A stretch of DNA of 64,000 nt from Hydrogenophaga intermedia (GTDB lineage: Bacteria > Pseudomonadota > Gammaproteobacteria > Burkholderiales > Burkholderiaceae_C): the NCBI RefSeq assembly GCF_000723405.1, contig NZ_CCAE010000015.1, positions 25,057 to 89,056 on the forward strand, given 5' to 3'. Below, one piece after another: positions 16,057-24,287 of the stretch (position 1 is its first letter; every line of letters begins with the position of its first letter). Position numbers and translations under genes: made by a program. Under the pieces are notes generated by a model that did no database searches, was not told the origin of the DNA, and saw nothing but the letters and a program-made list of their open reading frames with translations.

Positions 16057-18537
16057 ATGAAGAAACCCAAGCTGGTGATGGTTGGCAACGGCATGGCCGG
16101 GGTGCGCACGCTTGAGGAACTGCTCAAGATCGCCCCCGGGCTCTACGACATCACCGTCTTCGGTGCCGAGCCGCACCCGAACTACAACCGCATCCTGCTC
16201 TCGCCCGTGCTCGCAGGCGAGCAGACCCTGGATGAGATCGTGCTCAACGACTGGTCCTGGTACCAGGACAACGGCATCACCCTGCACGCGGGCTGGCAGG
16301 TGAGCAGCGTGGACCGCGTCAAGCGCGTGGTGCACGCCACCAACGCCGCGGGCGACGCGATCAGCGCGCCCTACGACCGCCTCATCATGGCCACCGGCTC
16401 CAACCCTTTCATCCTGCCGATCCCCGGCAAGGACCTGGAGGGCGTGCTGGCCTACCGGGACATCGCCGACACCCAGGCCATGATCGACGCCGCCGCGAAA
16501 TACAAGCACGCGGTGGTCATCGGCGGCGGCCTGCTGGGCCTGGAGGCCGCCAACGGCCTCATGAAGCGCGGCATGACGGTGAGCGTGGTACACGTGGCGC
16601 CCTGGCTGATGGAGCGTCAGCTCGACGACGTGGCCGGCAAGTTGCTGCAGCAGTCGCTGCAGTCGCGCGGCATGAACTTCCTCATCGGCGCGCAGACGCA
16701 GGAGCTGGTGGGCGATCAAAACGACGGCACTGGCGGGCGCGTGACATCGGTGCGCTTCAAGGACGGCAGCGAAGTCCCCGCCGACCTGGTCGTCATGGCC
16801 GTCGGCATCCGCCCCAACACCGCGCTGGCCGAATCGATGAAGCTGCACGTCAACCGCGGCATCGTGGTCAGCGACACCCTGCAGACCGTCACCGACGCGC
16901 GCATCTACGCCGTGGGCGAATGCGCGGCGCACCGCGGCATCGCCTACGGCCTGGTCGCGCCACTGTTCGAGCAGGGCAAGGTGCTGGCCACGCACCTGGC
17001 CGAGTTCGGCATCGGCCGCTACAGCGGCTCGCTCACCTCCACCAAGCTCAAGGTCACCGGCATCGACCTGTTCTCGGCCGGCAATTTCATGGGCGGCGAC
17101 AACACCGAAGAGATCGTGATGAGCGACCCCGGCGGCGGCGTCTACAAGAAGCTCGTCATCCAGGACGACAAACTGGTGGGCGCCTGCCTGTACGGCGACA
17201 CGGTGGACGGCAGCTGGTACTTCAAGCTGCTGCGCGAAGGGCGCAGCGTGGCCGACATCCGCGACAAGCTGATGTTCGGCGAGTCCAACATCGGCGACAC
17301 CGGCCATGAAGGCCACAGCAAGGCCGCCAGCATGCCCGACGAGGCCGAGGTCTGCGGCTGCAACGGCGTCAACAAGGGCGCCATCTGCAAGGCCATCAAG
17401 GACAAGGGCCTGTTCACGCTGGAAGAGGTGCGCAAGCACACCAAGGCCAGCGCGAGCTGCGGCTCCTGCACCGGCCTGGTGGAACAGATCCTGATGTTCA
17501 CCGCCGGCGGCGATTACTCCGCCACGCCCAAGCTCAAGGCCATCTGCGGCTGCACCGAACACGGTCACCAGGCGGTGCGCGACGCCATCTGCGAGCGCAA
17601 GTACCTCAGCACCGCCGAGGTCTTCGCCGGCATGGGCTGGCGCACGCCCAACGGCTGCGCCACCTGCCGCCCTGCCGTCAACTACTACCTCATCAGCACC
17701 TGGCCCAAGGAGGCCAGGGACGACCCGCAGAGCCGCTTCATCAACGAGCGCAGCCACGCCAACATCCAGAAGGACGGCACCTACAGCGTGATCCCGCGCA
17801 TGTGGGGCGGCGAGACCACGGCCGCCGAGCTGCGCCGCATCGCCGACGTGGTGGACAAGTACCAGATCCCCACCGTCAAGGTCACCGGCGGCCAGCGCAT
17901 CGACCTGCTGGGCGTGAAGAAGGAAGACCTGCAGAACGTCTGGCGCGACATCGGCATGCCCAGCGGCCACGCCTACGCCAAGGCCCTGCGCACGGTGAAA
18001 ACCTGCGTGGGCAGCGAGTGGTGCCGCATGGGCACGCAGGACAGCACGCAGATGGGCAAGGACCTGGAGCGCGCGATGTGGCGCATGTACGCGCCGCACA
18101 AGGTGAAGTTCGCGGTGAGCGGTTGCCCGCGCAACTGCGCCGAGGCCGGCATCAAGGACGTGGGCATCATCGGCGTCGACTCGGGCTGGGAGATGTACGT
18201 GGCCGGCAATGGCGGCATCAAGACAGAGGTGGCCGAGTTCCTGGTGAAGCTGAAAACGGCCGAGGAGGTGCTGGAGTACACCGGCGCCTTCATGCAGCTC
18301 TACCGCCTGGAGGGCTGGTACCTGGAGCGCACCGTGCACTACGTGGGCCGCGTGGGCCTGGACTACGTGAAGAAGCGCATCCTGGACGACGCCGAGGGCC
18401 GCAAGGCGCTGTGGGCGCAACTGCAGTTCGCGCTCGACGGCGAGCCCGACCCCTGGTTCGAACACGAGAAAGCCGCGGTGGACACCCGGCAGTTCATTCC
18501 CATTCAGTCCATGGCTGTCGAAGGGAGCGCCGCATGA
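16057..18537 (+). CDS. nirB: Assimilatory NAD(P)H nitrite reductase, large subunit
   Basis: Reduces nitrite to ammonium with six electrons from NAD(P)H; cytoplasmic, 826 residues. The N-terminal FAD/NAD module shows LVMVGNGMAGVRTLEELL near residue 5, RLIMATGSNPF near 108 and VVIGGGLLGLEAANGL near 151. BFD-like [2Fe-2S] motifs follow: VCGCNGVNKGAIC near 431 with CGSCTG near 469, and ICGCTEHGH near 494 with TCRP near 534. The siroheme-[4Fe-4S] ligands are TCVGSEWC near 649 and SGCPRNCAEAG near 687. The ATG at 16057 follows CTGGAG; the frame is open upstream but without homology. The stop overlaps the nirD start. Confidence 0.97.
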   Translation: MKKPKLVMVGNGMAGVRTLEELLKIAPGLYDITVFGAEPHPNYNRILLSPVLAGEQTLDEIVLNDWSWYQDNGITLHAGWQVSSVDRVKRVVHATNAAGDAISAPYDRLIMATGSNPFILPIPGKDLEGVLAYRDIADTQAMIDAAAKYKHAVVIGGGLLGLEAANGLMKRGMTVSVVHVAPWLMERQLDDVAGKLLQQSLQSRGMNFLIGAQTQELVGDQNDGTGGRVTSVRFKDGSEVPADLVVMAVGIRPNTALAESMKLHVNRGIVVSDTLQTVTDARIYAVGECAAHRGIAYGLVAPLFEQGKVLATHLAEFGIGRYSGSLTSTKLKVTGIDLFSAGNFMGGDNTEEIVMSDPGGGVYKKLVIQDDKLVGACLYGDTVDGSWYFKLLREGRSVADIRDKLMFGESNIGDTGHEGHSKAASMPDEAEVCGCNGVNKGAICKAIKDKGLFTLEEVRKHTKASASCGSCTGLVEQILMFTAGGDYSATPKLKAICGCTEHGHQAVRDAICERKYLSTAEVFAGMGWRTPNGCATCRPAVNYYLISTWPKEARDDPQSRFINERSHANIQKDGTYSVIPRMWGGETTAAELRRIADVVDKYQIPTVKVTGGQRIDLLGVKKEDLQNVWRDIGMPSGHAYAKALRTVKTCVGSEWCRMGTQDSTQMGKDLERAMWRMYAPHKVKFAVSGCPRNCAEAGIKDVGIIGVDSGWEMYVAGNGGIKTEVAEFLVKLKTAEEVLEYTGAFMQLYRLEGWYLERTVHYVGRVGLDYVKKRILDDAEGRKALWAQLQFALDGEPDPWFEHEKAAVDTRQFIPIQSMAVEGSAA

Positions 18538-18926
18538 GCCTGCTCAGCCAATGGACCGCCATCTGCCGCGTCGACGAGATTCCCGAGTTGGGTTCGCGCA
18601 CCGTGCGCCGCCCCGTGGGCCTGGACGTGGCCATCTTCCGCAACGCCGACGGCGGCGTGTTCGCCCTGCTCGACCGCTGTCCGCACAAGGGCGGGCCGCT
18701 GAGCCAGGGCATCGTCTTCGACAACCGCGTCGCCTGCCCGCTGCACAACTGGACCATCGGACTGAACGACGGCTGCGCACAGGCACCCGACGAGGGCTGC
18801 ACGCCACGCTTCGCGGTGCAGGTGGTGGACGGCGTGGTGCACCTGGACGCACGCGAACTCGCCACGCACGCCACCGACCTCGCGCGCCCTGTCGCCGGCC
18901 CGGCCACGCGCCGCGTCTCCCCATGA
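18534..18926 (+). CDS. nirD: Nitrite reductase small subunit, Rieske-like
   Basis: Rieske-fold partner of NirB, 130 residues. It keeps the two cluster-binding motifs, CPHKGG near residue 45 and CPLHNW near 64, so unlike some NirD proteins it probably binds a [2Fe-2S] cluster. Start and stop overlap the neighbours by four bases (ATGA at both ends), which means translational coupling in nirB-nirD-nitrate reductase. Confidence 0.95.
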   Translation: MSLLSQWTAICRVDEIPELGSRTVRRPVGLDVAIFRNADGGVFALLDRCPHKGGPLSQGIVFDNRVACPLHNWTIGLNDGCAQAPDEGCTPRFAVQVVDGVVHLDARELATHATDLARPVAGPATRRVSP

Positions 18927-21703
18927 CCGACACCCGCTCCACCTGCCCCTACTGCGGCGTGGGCTGCGGGGTCATCATCGAAAGCGAGGGCACGCGCATC
19001 ACCGGCGTGCGCGGTGACCCCGATCACCCGGCCAACGTCGGCCGCCTGTGCAGCAAAGGCCAGACCCTGCACCTCACCGCCGCCGACAGCGTGGCGCGCC
19101 AGACGCGCCTGCTGCACCCCATGCAACGCCCCGCGCGCGGTGCCGCGCCGGTGCGCACGTCATGGGACGAAGCCCTGAACCTGGCCGCGCGCCGCTTCAA
19201 CGGCGCCATCGCCACGCACGGCCCCGACGCCGTGGGCTTCTACATCAGCGGCCAGTTGCTCACCGAGGACTACTACGTCTTCAACAAGCTCGCCAAGGGG
19301 CTCATCGGCACCAACAACGTCGACACCAACTCGCGCCTGTGCATGAGCAGCGCGGTGGCCGGCTACAAGCTCACCCTGGGTGCCGACGCGCCCCCGGCCT
19401 GCTACGACGATCTGAACCACGCGGACTGCCTGTTCATCGTGGGCAGCAACGCGGCCTTCGCGCACCCGGTCCTGTTTCGCCGACTGGAAGACGCGCGGCG
19501 CGCCAACCCGGACATGAAGGTGATCGTGGCCGACCCGCGCCGCACCGACACCGCCGGCATCGCCGACCTCTACCTGCCCCTGCAGCCCGGCACCGATGTG
19601 ATGCTCTTCCACGGCCTGCTGCACATCATGCTGTGGGAGGGCTGGACCGACGCGGCGTACATCGAGCGCCACACCAGCGGCTTCGACGCGCTCAAGGCCC
19701 TGGTGCGCGAGTGCACGCCCGAGCGCGTGGCCCAGGTTTGCGGCCTCACCGAAGAAGACCTCTTCACCGCCGCGCGCTGGTTCGCCACCGGCGCCAGCAC
19801 CGACCCACAGGCGCGCGGCGCCACGCTGAGCCTGTACTGCCAGGGCCTGAACCAGAGCAGCAGCGGCACCGCCAAGAACGCGAGCCTGATCAACCTGCAT
19901 CTGGCCACGGGCCAGATCGGCAAGCCCGGCGCTGGCCCGTTCAGCCTGACGGGCCAGCCCAACGCCATGGGCGGGCGCGAGGTCGGCGGCCTGGCCAACC
20001 TGCTCTCGGCCCACCGCGACCTGGCCAACCCCGCGCACCGCGCCGAGGTGGCCGCGCTGTGGGGCGTGCAGAGCGTGCCCGACAAGCCCGGCCTCACCGC
20101 GGTGGAGCTGTTCGAAGCCGCCGCCGACGGCGCGGTGAAGGCGCTGTGGATCGCCTGCACCAACCCCGCGCAGTCCATGCCCGACCAGCGCACCGTGCGC
20201 CGCGCGCTGCAGCGCGCCGAGTTCGTGGTGGTGCAGGAGGCCTTCACCACCCCCGCCACCTGCGACTTCGCCGACCTGCTGCTGCCCGCCACCACCTGGG
20301 GCGAGAAGGAAGGCACCGTCACCAACAGCGAACGCCGCATCAGCCGCGTGCGCGCCGCCGTGCCACCGCCAGGCGAGGCGCGGCACGACTGGCGCATCGT
20401 GGTCGACTTCGCGCGGCGCCTGCGCCCGGGCAACACGCTGTTCCCCTACGACACGCCCGAATCCATCTGGCTCGAACACCGCGAATCCACGCGCGGGCGC
20501 GACCTGGACATCACCGGCCTGAGCTACGCGATGCTCGAACAGCAAGGCCCGCAGCAGTGGCCGCTGCGTGAAGGTCTGTCCGAAGGGAAAGCCCGCCTGT
20601 ACGAAGACGGCGTCTTCCCCACCGCCGATGGCCGCGCCCGCTTCGCCGCCCTGCCCTACAAGCCGCTGGCCGAGCCGCGCGAATCGCGTTACCCCTTCTC
20701 CCTCACCACCGGCCGCCTGCGCGACCAGTGGCACGGCATGAGCCGCACCGGCACGCTGGGCCGCCTGTTCGGCCACGTGGCCGAACCGGCCGTGCAACTC
20801 AACGCCCGCGACATGGAGCGCCTGGCGCTGGCCGACGGGGACCTGGTGCACGTCACCAGCAAGCGCGGCAGCATCGTGCTGCCCGCGCAGGCCAGCGAAC
20901 AGATCGCCCCCGCGCAAGCCTTCATCGCCATGCACTGGGGGGCCGAGTACCTGAGCGGCCTGAGCAGCAGTGGGGAGCCACTGGCCGGTGTGAACGCGCT
21001 CACCACCTCGGCCTACTGCCCTTCATCGAAACAGCCCGAACTCAAGCACGCGGCGGTGAAGGTGCTCAAGGCCGACCTGCCCTGGACCCTGCTGGCCGTG
21101 GCCTGGCTGCCCGATGACCGCGCCCTGGCCACGCAGGCCGAGCTGCGCGCGCTGATGGGCGAATTCCCCTTCGTCAGTTGCGTGCCCTTCGGGCGCGAGC
21201 GCACCGGCGTGCTGTTTCGCGCCGCCGCGCACGACGCGCCCGCGCCTGCCCTGCTGGACCGGCTTGAGGCCGTGCTGGGCCTGGACGCGCCCGACGCCCA
21301 GCGCTACGCCGACCGCCGCCTGGGCCAGCGGCGTTGCGCCCGCCTGTCGCGCAGCCCGGAACGCGGCGCGCGCCTGGAGGCCTTCCTGCTCGCCGGCGAC
21401 GCGCGCGCAGAGGCCTGGCTCAAGCCCCTGCTGCAGGATGAGGCCCCCGCCGAGGCCTACGCCCGCCGCCTGCTCATGCCCGGCGCCAGCGCCCCGGTGG
21501 AGCAGGCGCCGCGCGGCAAGCAGGTCTGCACCTGCCTGAACGTCAGCGACAGCGCCATTCGCACCTGCCTGGCGCGCGCGGACGGCAGCGACGAGGAACG
21601 CCTGGCGCAACTGCAGACCCAATTGCGCTGCGGCACCCAGTGCGGCTCCTGCGTGCCCGAACTGCGCCGCCTGGTGCGCGAGCGCGACACCACGCCGGCC
21701 TGA
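18923..21703 (+). CDS. nasC: Assimilatory nitrate reductase catalytic subunit (molybdenum, Fe-S)
   Basis: Reduces nitrate to nitrite in the cytoplasm; 926 residues. The N-terminus carries the [4Fe-4S] motif CPYCGVGCGV at 8 with the last cysteine in LCSKGQ near 43. Molybdopterin-binding blocks follow (LCMSSAVAGYKLTLG near 140, IVGSNAAFAHPV near 172, GQPNAMGGREVGGLANLL near 348) and a C-terminal dinucleotide domain (LTTGRLRDQWHGMSRTG near 593). A BFD-like [2Fe-2S] domain closes the chain (CTCLNVSDSAIRTCL near 869, CGTQCGSCVPEL near 903). No separate NADH-reductase subunit lies in the window. The symbol varies between species (nasA, nasC, narB). Moco supply is consistent with mog at 32.5 kb. Confidence 0.95.
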   Translation: MTDTRSTCPYCGVGCGVIIESEGTRITGVRGDPDHPANVGRLCSKGQTLHLTAADSVARQTRLLHPMQRPARGAAPVRTSWDEALNLAARRFNGAIATHGPDAVGFYISGQLLTEDYYVFNKLAKGLIGTNNVDTNSRLCMSSAVAGYKLTLGADAPPACYDDLNHADCLFIVGSNAAFAHPVLFRRLEDARRANPDMKVIVADPRRTDTAGIADLYLPLQPGTDVMLFHGLLHIMLWEGWTDAAYIERHTSGFDALKALVRECTPERVAQVCGLTEEDLFTAARWFATGASTDPQARGATLSLYCQGLNQSSSGTAKNASLINLHLATGQIGKPGAGPFSLTGQPNAMGGREVGGLANLLSAHRDLANPAHRAEVAALWGVQSVPDKPGLTAVELFEAAADGAVKALWIACTNPAQSMPDQRTVRRALQRAEFVVVQEAFTTPATCDFADLLLPATTWGEKEGTVTNSERRISRVRAAVPPPGEARHDWRIVVDFARRLRPGNTLFPYDTPESIWLEHRESTRGRDLDITGLSYAMLEQQGPQQWPLREGLSEGKARLYEDGVFPTADGRARFAALPYKPLAEPRESRYPFSLTTGRLRDQWHGMSRTGTLGRLFGHVAEPAVQLNARDMERLALADGDLVHVTSKRGSIVLPAQASEQIAPAQAFIAMHWGAEYLSGLSSSGEPLAGVNALTTSAYCPSSKQPELKHAAVKVLKADLPWTLLAVAWLPDDRALATQAELRALMGEFPFVSCVPFGRERTGVLFRAAAHDAPAPALLDRLEAVLGLDAPDAQRYADRRLGQRRCARLSRSPERGARLEAFLLAGDARAEAWLKPLLQDEAPAEAYARRLLMPGASAPVEQAPRGKQVCTCLNVSDSAIRTCLARADGSDEERLAQLQTQLRCGTQCGSCVPELRRLVRERDTTPA

Positions 21704-21779
21704 GCCAGGCGCCGTCTTCATATAACGACAAGTCATCAAGCCTGCCGGACAATCCCGCGATTCAGCCTCTCTCACCAAC

Positions 21780-22697
21780 ATGGGCATCAGCCACTACATC
21801 AAGGAAATCGGCCGCGGCAAGGACGGCGCGCGAGCCCTCACGCGCGAGCAGGCCGCCGACCTGATGGGCCAGGTGCTCGACGGCGCCGTGAGCGACCTGG
21901 AGTTGGGCGGCTTCTGCCTGGCCATGCGCATCAAGGGCGAAACGCCCGAGGAGATGGCCGGCTTCCTGGACGCCACGCACGCGCGCCTGAAGCGCGTGCC
22001 CGGCAACGGCAAACCCATCGTCGTGCTGCCCAGCTACAACGGCGCGCGCAAGCTGCCGCTGCTCACACCCCTGCTGGCGCTGCACCTGGCGCGCCGGGGC
22101 GCGGCGGTGCTGGTGCACGGCACGGCCACGGAGGACAAGCGGGTCGCCGCCGAAGCGGTGTTCGACGCCCTCGGCGTGGCCCCGGCCGCGCACGTGGCGG
22201 CCATCGCCCCGGGAGCGTGCGCCTTCGTGCCCACCCCGGTGCTGCTGCCCGGTCTCAAGCGCCTGCTCGACGTGCGCCGCGCCGTGGGCCTGCGCAACCC
22301 GGGGCATAGTCTGGTCAAGCTCATGAACCCGGTGGACGGGCCCGCACTGATCGTGGGCAGCTACACCCACCCCGAATACGCCCTCAGCATGGCCGCCACC
22401 TTCGCGCTCACCGGCGCGCACGCCCTGCTGCTGCGCGGCACCGAGGGCGAGCCCGTGGCCGATGCGCGCCGCCAGCCACGCATCGAGGCCTTTCGCGACG
22501 GCCAGCGCATCGAGCGCATCGCCGCGCAGGACGGGCCACTGGCCAGACTGCCCGAGCTGCCCGCCATCGACGCCGTGTCCACGGCCGCCTATATCCGCGC
22601 CGTGCTCGACGGCCACATCCCCCTGCCGGCGCCCATCGCGCGCCAGGCCGACTGCATCCTCGCCGAGGTGAACGCCCATGAAACCGTCAACGCCTGA
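21780..22697 (+). CDS. ybiB: YbiB/TrpD2-family protein (glycosyltransferase family 3 fold, nucleic-acid binding)
   Basis: A 305-residue homologue of E. coli YbiB, which has the anthranilate phosphoribosyltransferase fold but binds nucleic acid rather than making tryptophan. It begins MGISHYIKEIGRGKDGARAL and has the family helical domain (LTREQAADLMGQVLDG, FCLAMRIKGETPEEMAGFL) and RNPGHSLVKLMNPV near 179. It lies 76 bases after the nitrate reductase gene and overlaps cobA by 20 bases, so it belongs to the same transcript. Its role in nitrate assimilation is not known. Confidence 0.85.
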   Translation: MGISHYIKEIGRGKDGARALTREQAADLMGQVLDGAVSDLELGGFCLAMRIKGETPEEMAGFLDATHARLKRVPGNGKPIVVLPSYNGARKLPLLTPLLALHLARRGAAVLVHGTATEDKRVAAEAVFDALGVAPAAHVAAIAPGACAFVPTPVLLPGLKRLLDVRRAVGLRNPGHSLVKLMNPVDGPALIVGSYTHPEYALSMAATFALTGAHALLLRGTEGEPVADARRQPRIEAFRDGQRIERIAAQDGPLARLPELPAIDAVSTAAYIRAVLDGHIPLPAPIARQADCILAEVNAHETVNA

Positions 22698-23466
22698 CTT
22701 CCTGCCCGGCACCGTCACCCTCGTGGGCGCGGGCCCCGGCGACCCGGAACTGCTCACGCTCAAGGCGGTGCGCGCCATCGGCGCGGCCACCGTGCTGCTG
22801 GTGGACGACCTGGTGAACGAGGCCGTGCTGGAACACGCCAACCCGAACGCGCGCATCGTGCACGTGGGCAAGCGCGGCGGCTGCAAGAGCACGCCACAGG
22901 CCTTCATCGAACGCCTCATGCTCATGGCCGCGCGCGAGGGCGAGGTGGTGGTGCGCGTGAAGGGCGGCGACCCGTTCATCTTCGGCCGTGGGGGTGAAGA
23001 ACTGGAGCACCTGCGTGCCGAGGGCATCGCGGTGCAGGTGGTCAACGGCATCACCTCAGGCCTGGCGGGCCTCACCGCGCTGGGCGTGCCGCTCACGCAC
23101 CGCGACCACGCGCATGGCGTGGTGTTCATCACCGGCCACGCCAAGCCCGGCGACGCCGGCACCGACTGGCCCACCCTGGCCGCCACCGCGCGCGACGCGA
23201 AACTCACCCTGGTCATCTACATGGGTGTGAGCGGGGCTGCGCAGATCGAGGCGGGCCTGCTCGCCGGGCTGCCGGCCGATACGCCGCTGGCCGTGATCCA
23301 GCACGCCACCCTGCCTCAGCAGCGCCACACCGTCAGCACCCTGGGTGACCTGCGCGGCTGCATCGACCGCGAGGGGCTGGGCAGCCCCTCGGTGATTGTG
23401 GTGGGCGACGTGCTGCGGGGCCTGGCCTCGCTGCAAGCATCCAAGCCTGCCATTCGCGCGGCCTGA
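22678..23466 (+). CDS. cobA: Uroporphyrinogen-III C-methyltransferase
   Basis: Adds two methyl groups from S-adenosylmethionine to uroporphyrinogen III, giving precorrin-2, the siroheme precursor that NirB needs. It has 262 residues and is a single-domain SUMT (no CysG dehydrogenase part). Motifs: VTLVGAGPGDPELLTLKAVRAI near residue 13, VRVKGGDPFIFGRGGEE near 94 and GITSGLAGLTALGVPLTHRD near 124. It starts inside the end of ybiB (20-base overlap) and is followed by a strong terminator that closes the nir operon. Confidence 0.94.
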   Translation: MKPSTPDFLPGTVTLVGAGPGDPELLTLKAVRAIGAATVLLVDDLVNEAVLEHANPNARIVHVGKRGGCKSTPQAFIERLMLMAAREGEVVVRVKGGDPFIFGRGGEELEHLRAEGIAVQVVNGITSGLAGLTALGVPLTHRDHAHGVVFITGHAKPGDAGTDWPTLAATARDAKLTLVIYMGVSGAAQIEAGLLAGLPADTPLAVIQHATLPQQRHTVSTLGDLRGCIDREGLGSPSVIVVGDVLRGLASLQASKPAIRAA

Positions 23467-23481
23467 CGCGCGGCCTGACGC

Positions 23482-23521
23482 GCGGGCGTCGTCCACTGGC
23501 GCACGCCTGCTCCATTTTTTT
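23482..23521 (+). terminator. Rho-independent terminator of the nirB-cobA operon
   Basis: GCGGGCGT (23482-23489) pairs with ACGCCTGC (23503-23510) with one G-U pair, loop of 13 bases, then TCCA and seven T residues. Just before it the 12-base unit GCCTGACGCGCG is repeated in tandem from 23461. Confidence 0.8.
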
Positions 23522-23539
23522 CAGCACCCGCCCTCGCGG

Positions 23540-23555
23540 TGGCGCGGCGATTGCT
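23540..23555 (+). promoter_or_regulatory. Sigma-54 element overlapping the start region of the PilJ-type gene
   Basis: TGGCGCG-GCGA-TTGCT with GG (23541-23542) and GC (23553-23554) ten bases apart. The predicted transcript start (about 23566) falls one base before the ATG at 23567, so a transcript from here would be leaderless or the gene starts further in. Confidence 0.55.
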
Positions 23556-23566
23556 TGGTGTGGGCC

Positions 23567-24250
23567 ATGACATCGCTTGCCGCCCCACCCACGGGCACGC
23601 GCCCCGACACGGTGCCCGTCCACATCGCCGGCCTCTCCCTGGTCAACCTGGCCGCGCGCCAGCGCATGCTCTCGCAGCGCATGGTCCTGCAGACCGTGCT
23701 GGCCGCCCAGGGCGACGCCGAGCGCCTGCAGGCCGCCCGGCGCAGCCTGCAGACCTTCACCGAAAGCCAGCAGCACCTGCAGGCCACCGTCGGCCACCTG
23801 GAGCCAGCGGGTGCCCGCCGCATCGACGAGACCTACCATGGTGCGCGCGGCGTGGGCCCGGTGGTGCAGGCCTTCATGCGGCTCATGAACCAGGCGCTGG
23901 ACCAGATCGAGTCCGGCAGCGCCCGCGCGCCCACCACGCTGGCCGAACTGGTGGCCCACACCGACCGCGTGCTGGACGCCCTGAACACCGCCACCACCGC
24001 CTTCGACGAGGTCGCCAAGGCCCGCGCCGACGCCATGATGAAAGAGCTCACGGGCATCGTCGGCGCCATCCAGAGCGTGGCCAAGGAAGCCAAGGTGGTG
24101 AGCTTCAACGCCCAGGTGATGGCCGCGCGCGCCGGCCAGCACGGCCGCGAGTTCGCCGTGGTGGCGAACGTGCTGTCGGACATCAGCACCGAGATCGACG
24201 AGCTGACGCGCAAGGCGGCCGTTCTGGCGGAGCGCAACGCAAGACAGTGA
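23567..24250 (+). CDS. Small PilJ/chemoreceptor-like sensory protein
   Basis: A 227-residue soluble protein. Residues 20-130 match a type IV pili methyl-accepting sensor-like domain (NLAARQRMLSQRMVLQTVLAA near 26, and EARISL-like helices around YHGARGVGPVV near 88). The second half resembles a truncated chemoreceptor signalling helix (AIQSVAKEAKVVSFNAQVMAARAGQHGREFAVVANVLSDI region, 166-208). There is no membrane segment. It shares the RQRMLSQR motif with the ANTAR-PilJ protein and sits just past the nir terminator with its own sigma-54 element. A nitrogen-related sensor is inference. The ATG was chosen on sequence start only; no ribosome binding site is seen before it. Confidence 0.7.
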   Translation: MTSLAAPPTGTRPDTVPVHIAGLSLVNLAARQRMLSQRMVLQTVLAAQGDAERLQAARRSLQTFTESQQHLQATVGHLEPAGARRIDETYHGARGVGPVVQAFMRLMNQALDQIESGSARAPTTLAELVAHTDRVLDALNTATTAFDEVAKARADAMMKELTGIVGAIQSVAKEAKVVSFNAQVMAARAGQHGREFAVVANVLSDISTEIDELTRKAAVLAERNARQ

Positions 24251-24287
24251 ACCCCTACACTGCGGCCCATGATCAGGAGGCGGCCGC

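Noticed and set aside
15706..18465. A 919-codon open frame on the minus strand opposite nirB
   Set aside because: It mirrors the nirB codons, has Ala/Val/His/Gly-rich composition without any domain, and arises from the high GC content of the real gene.
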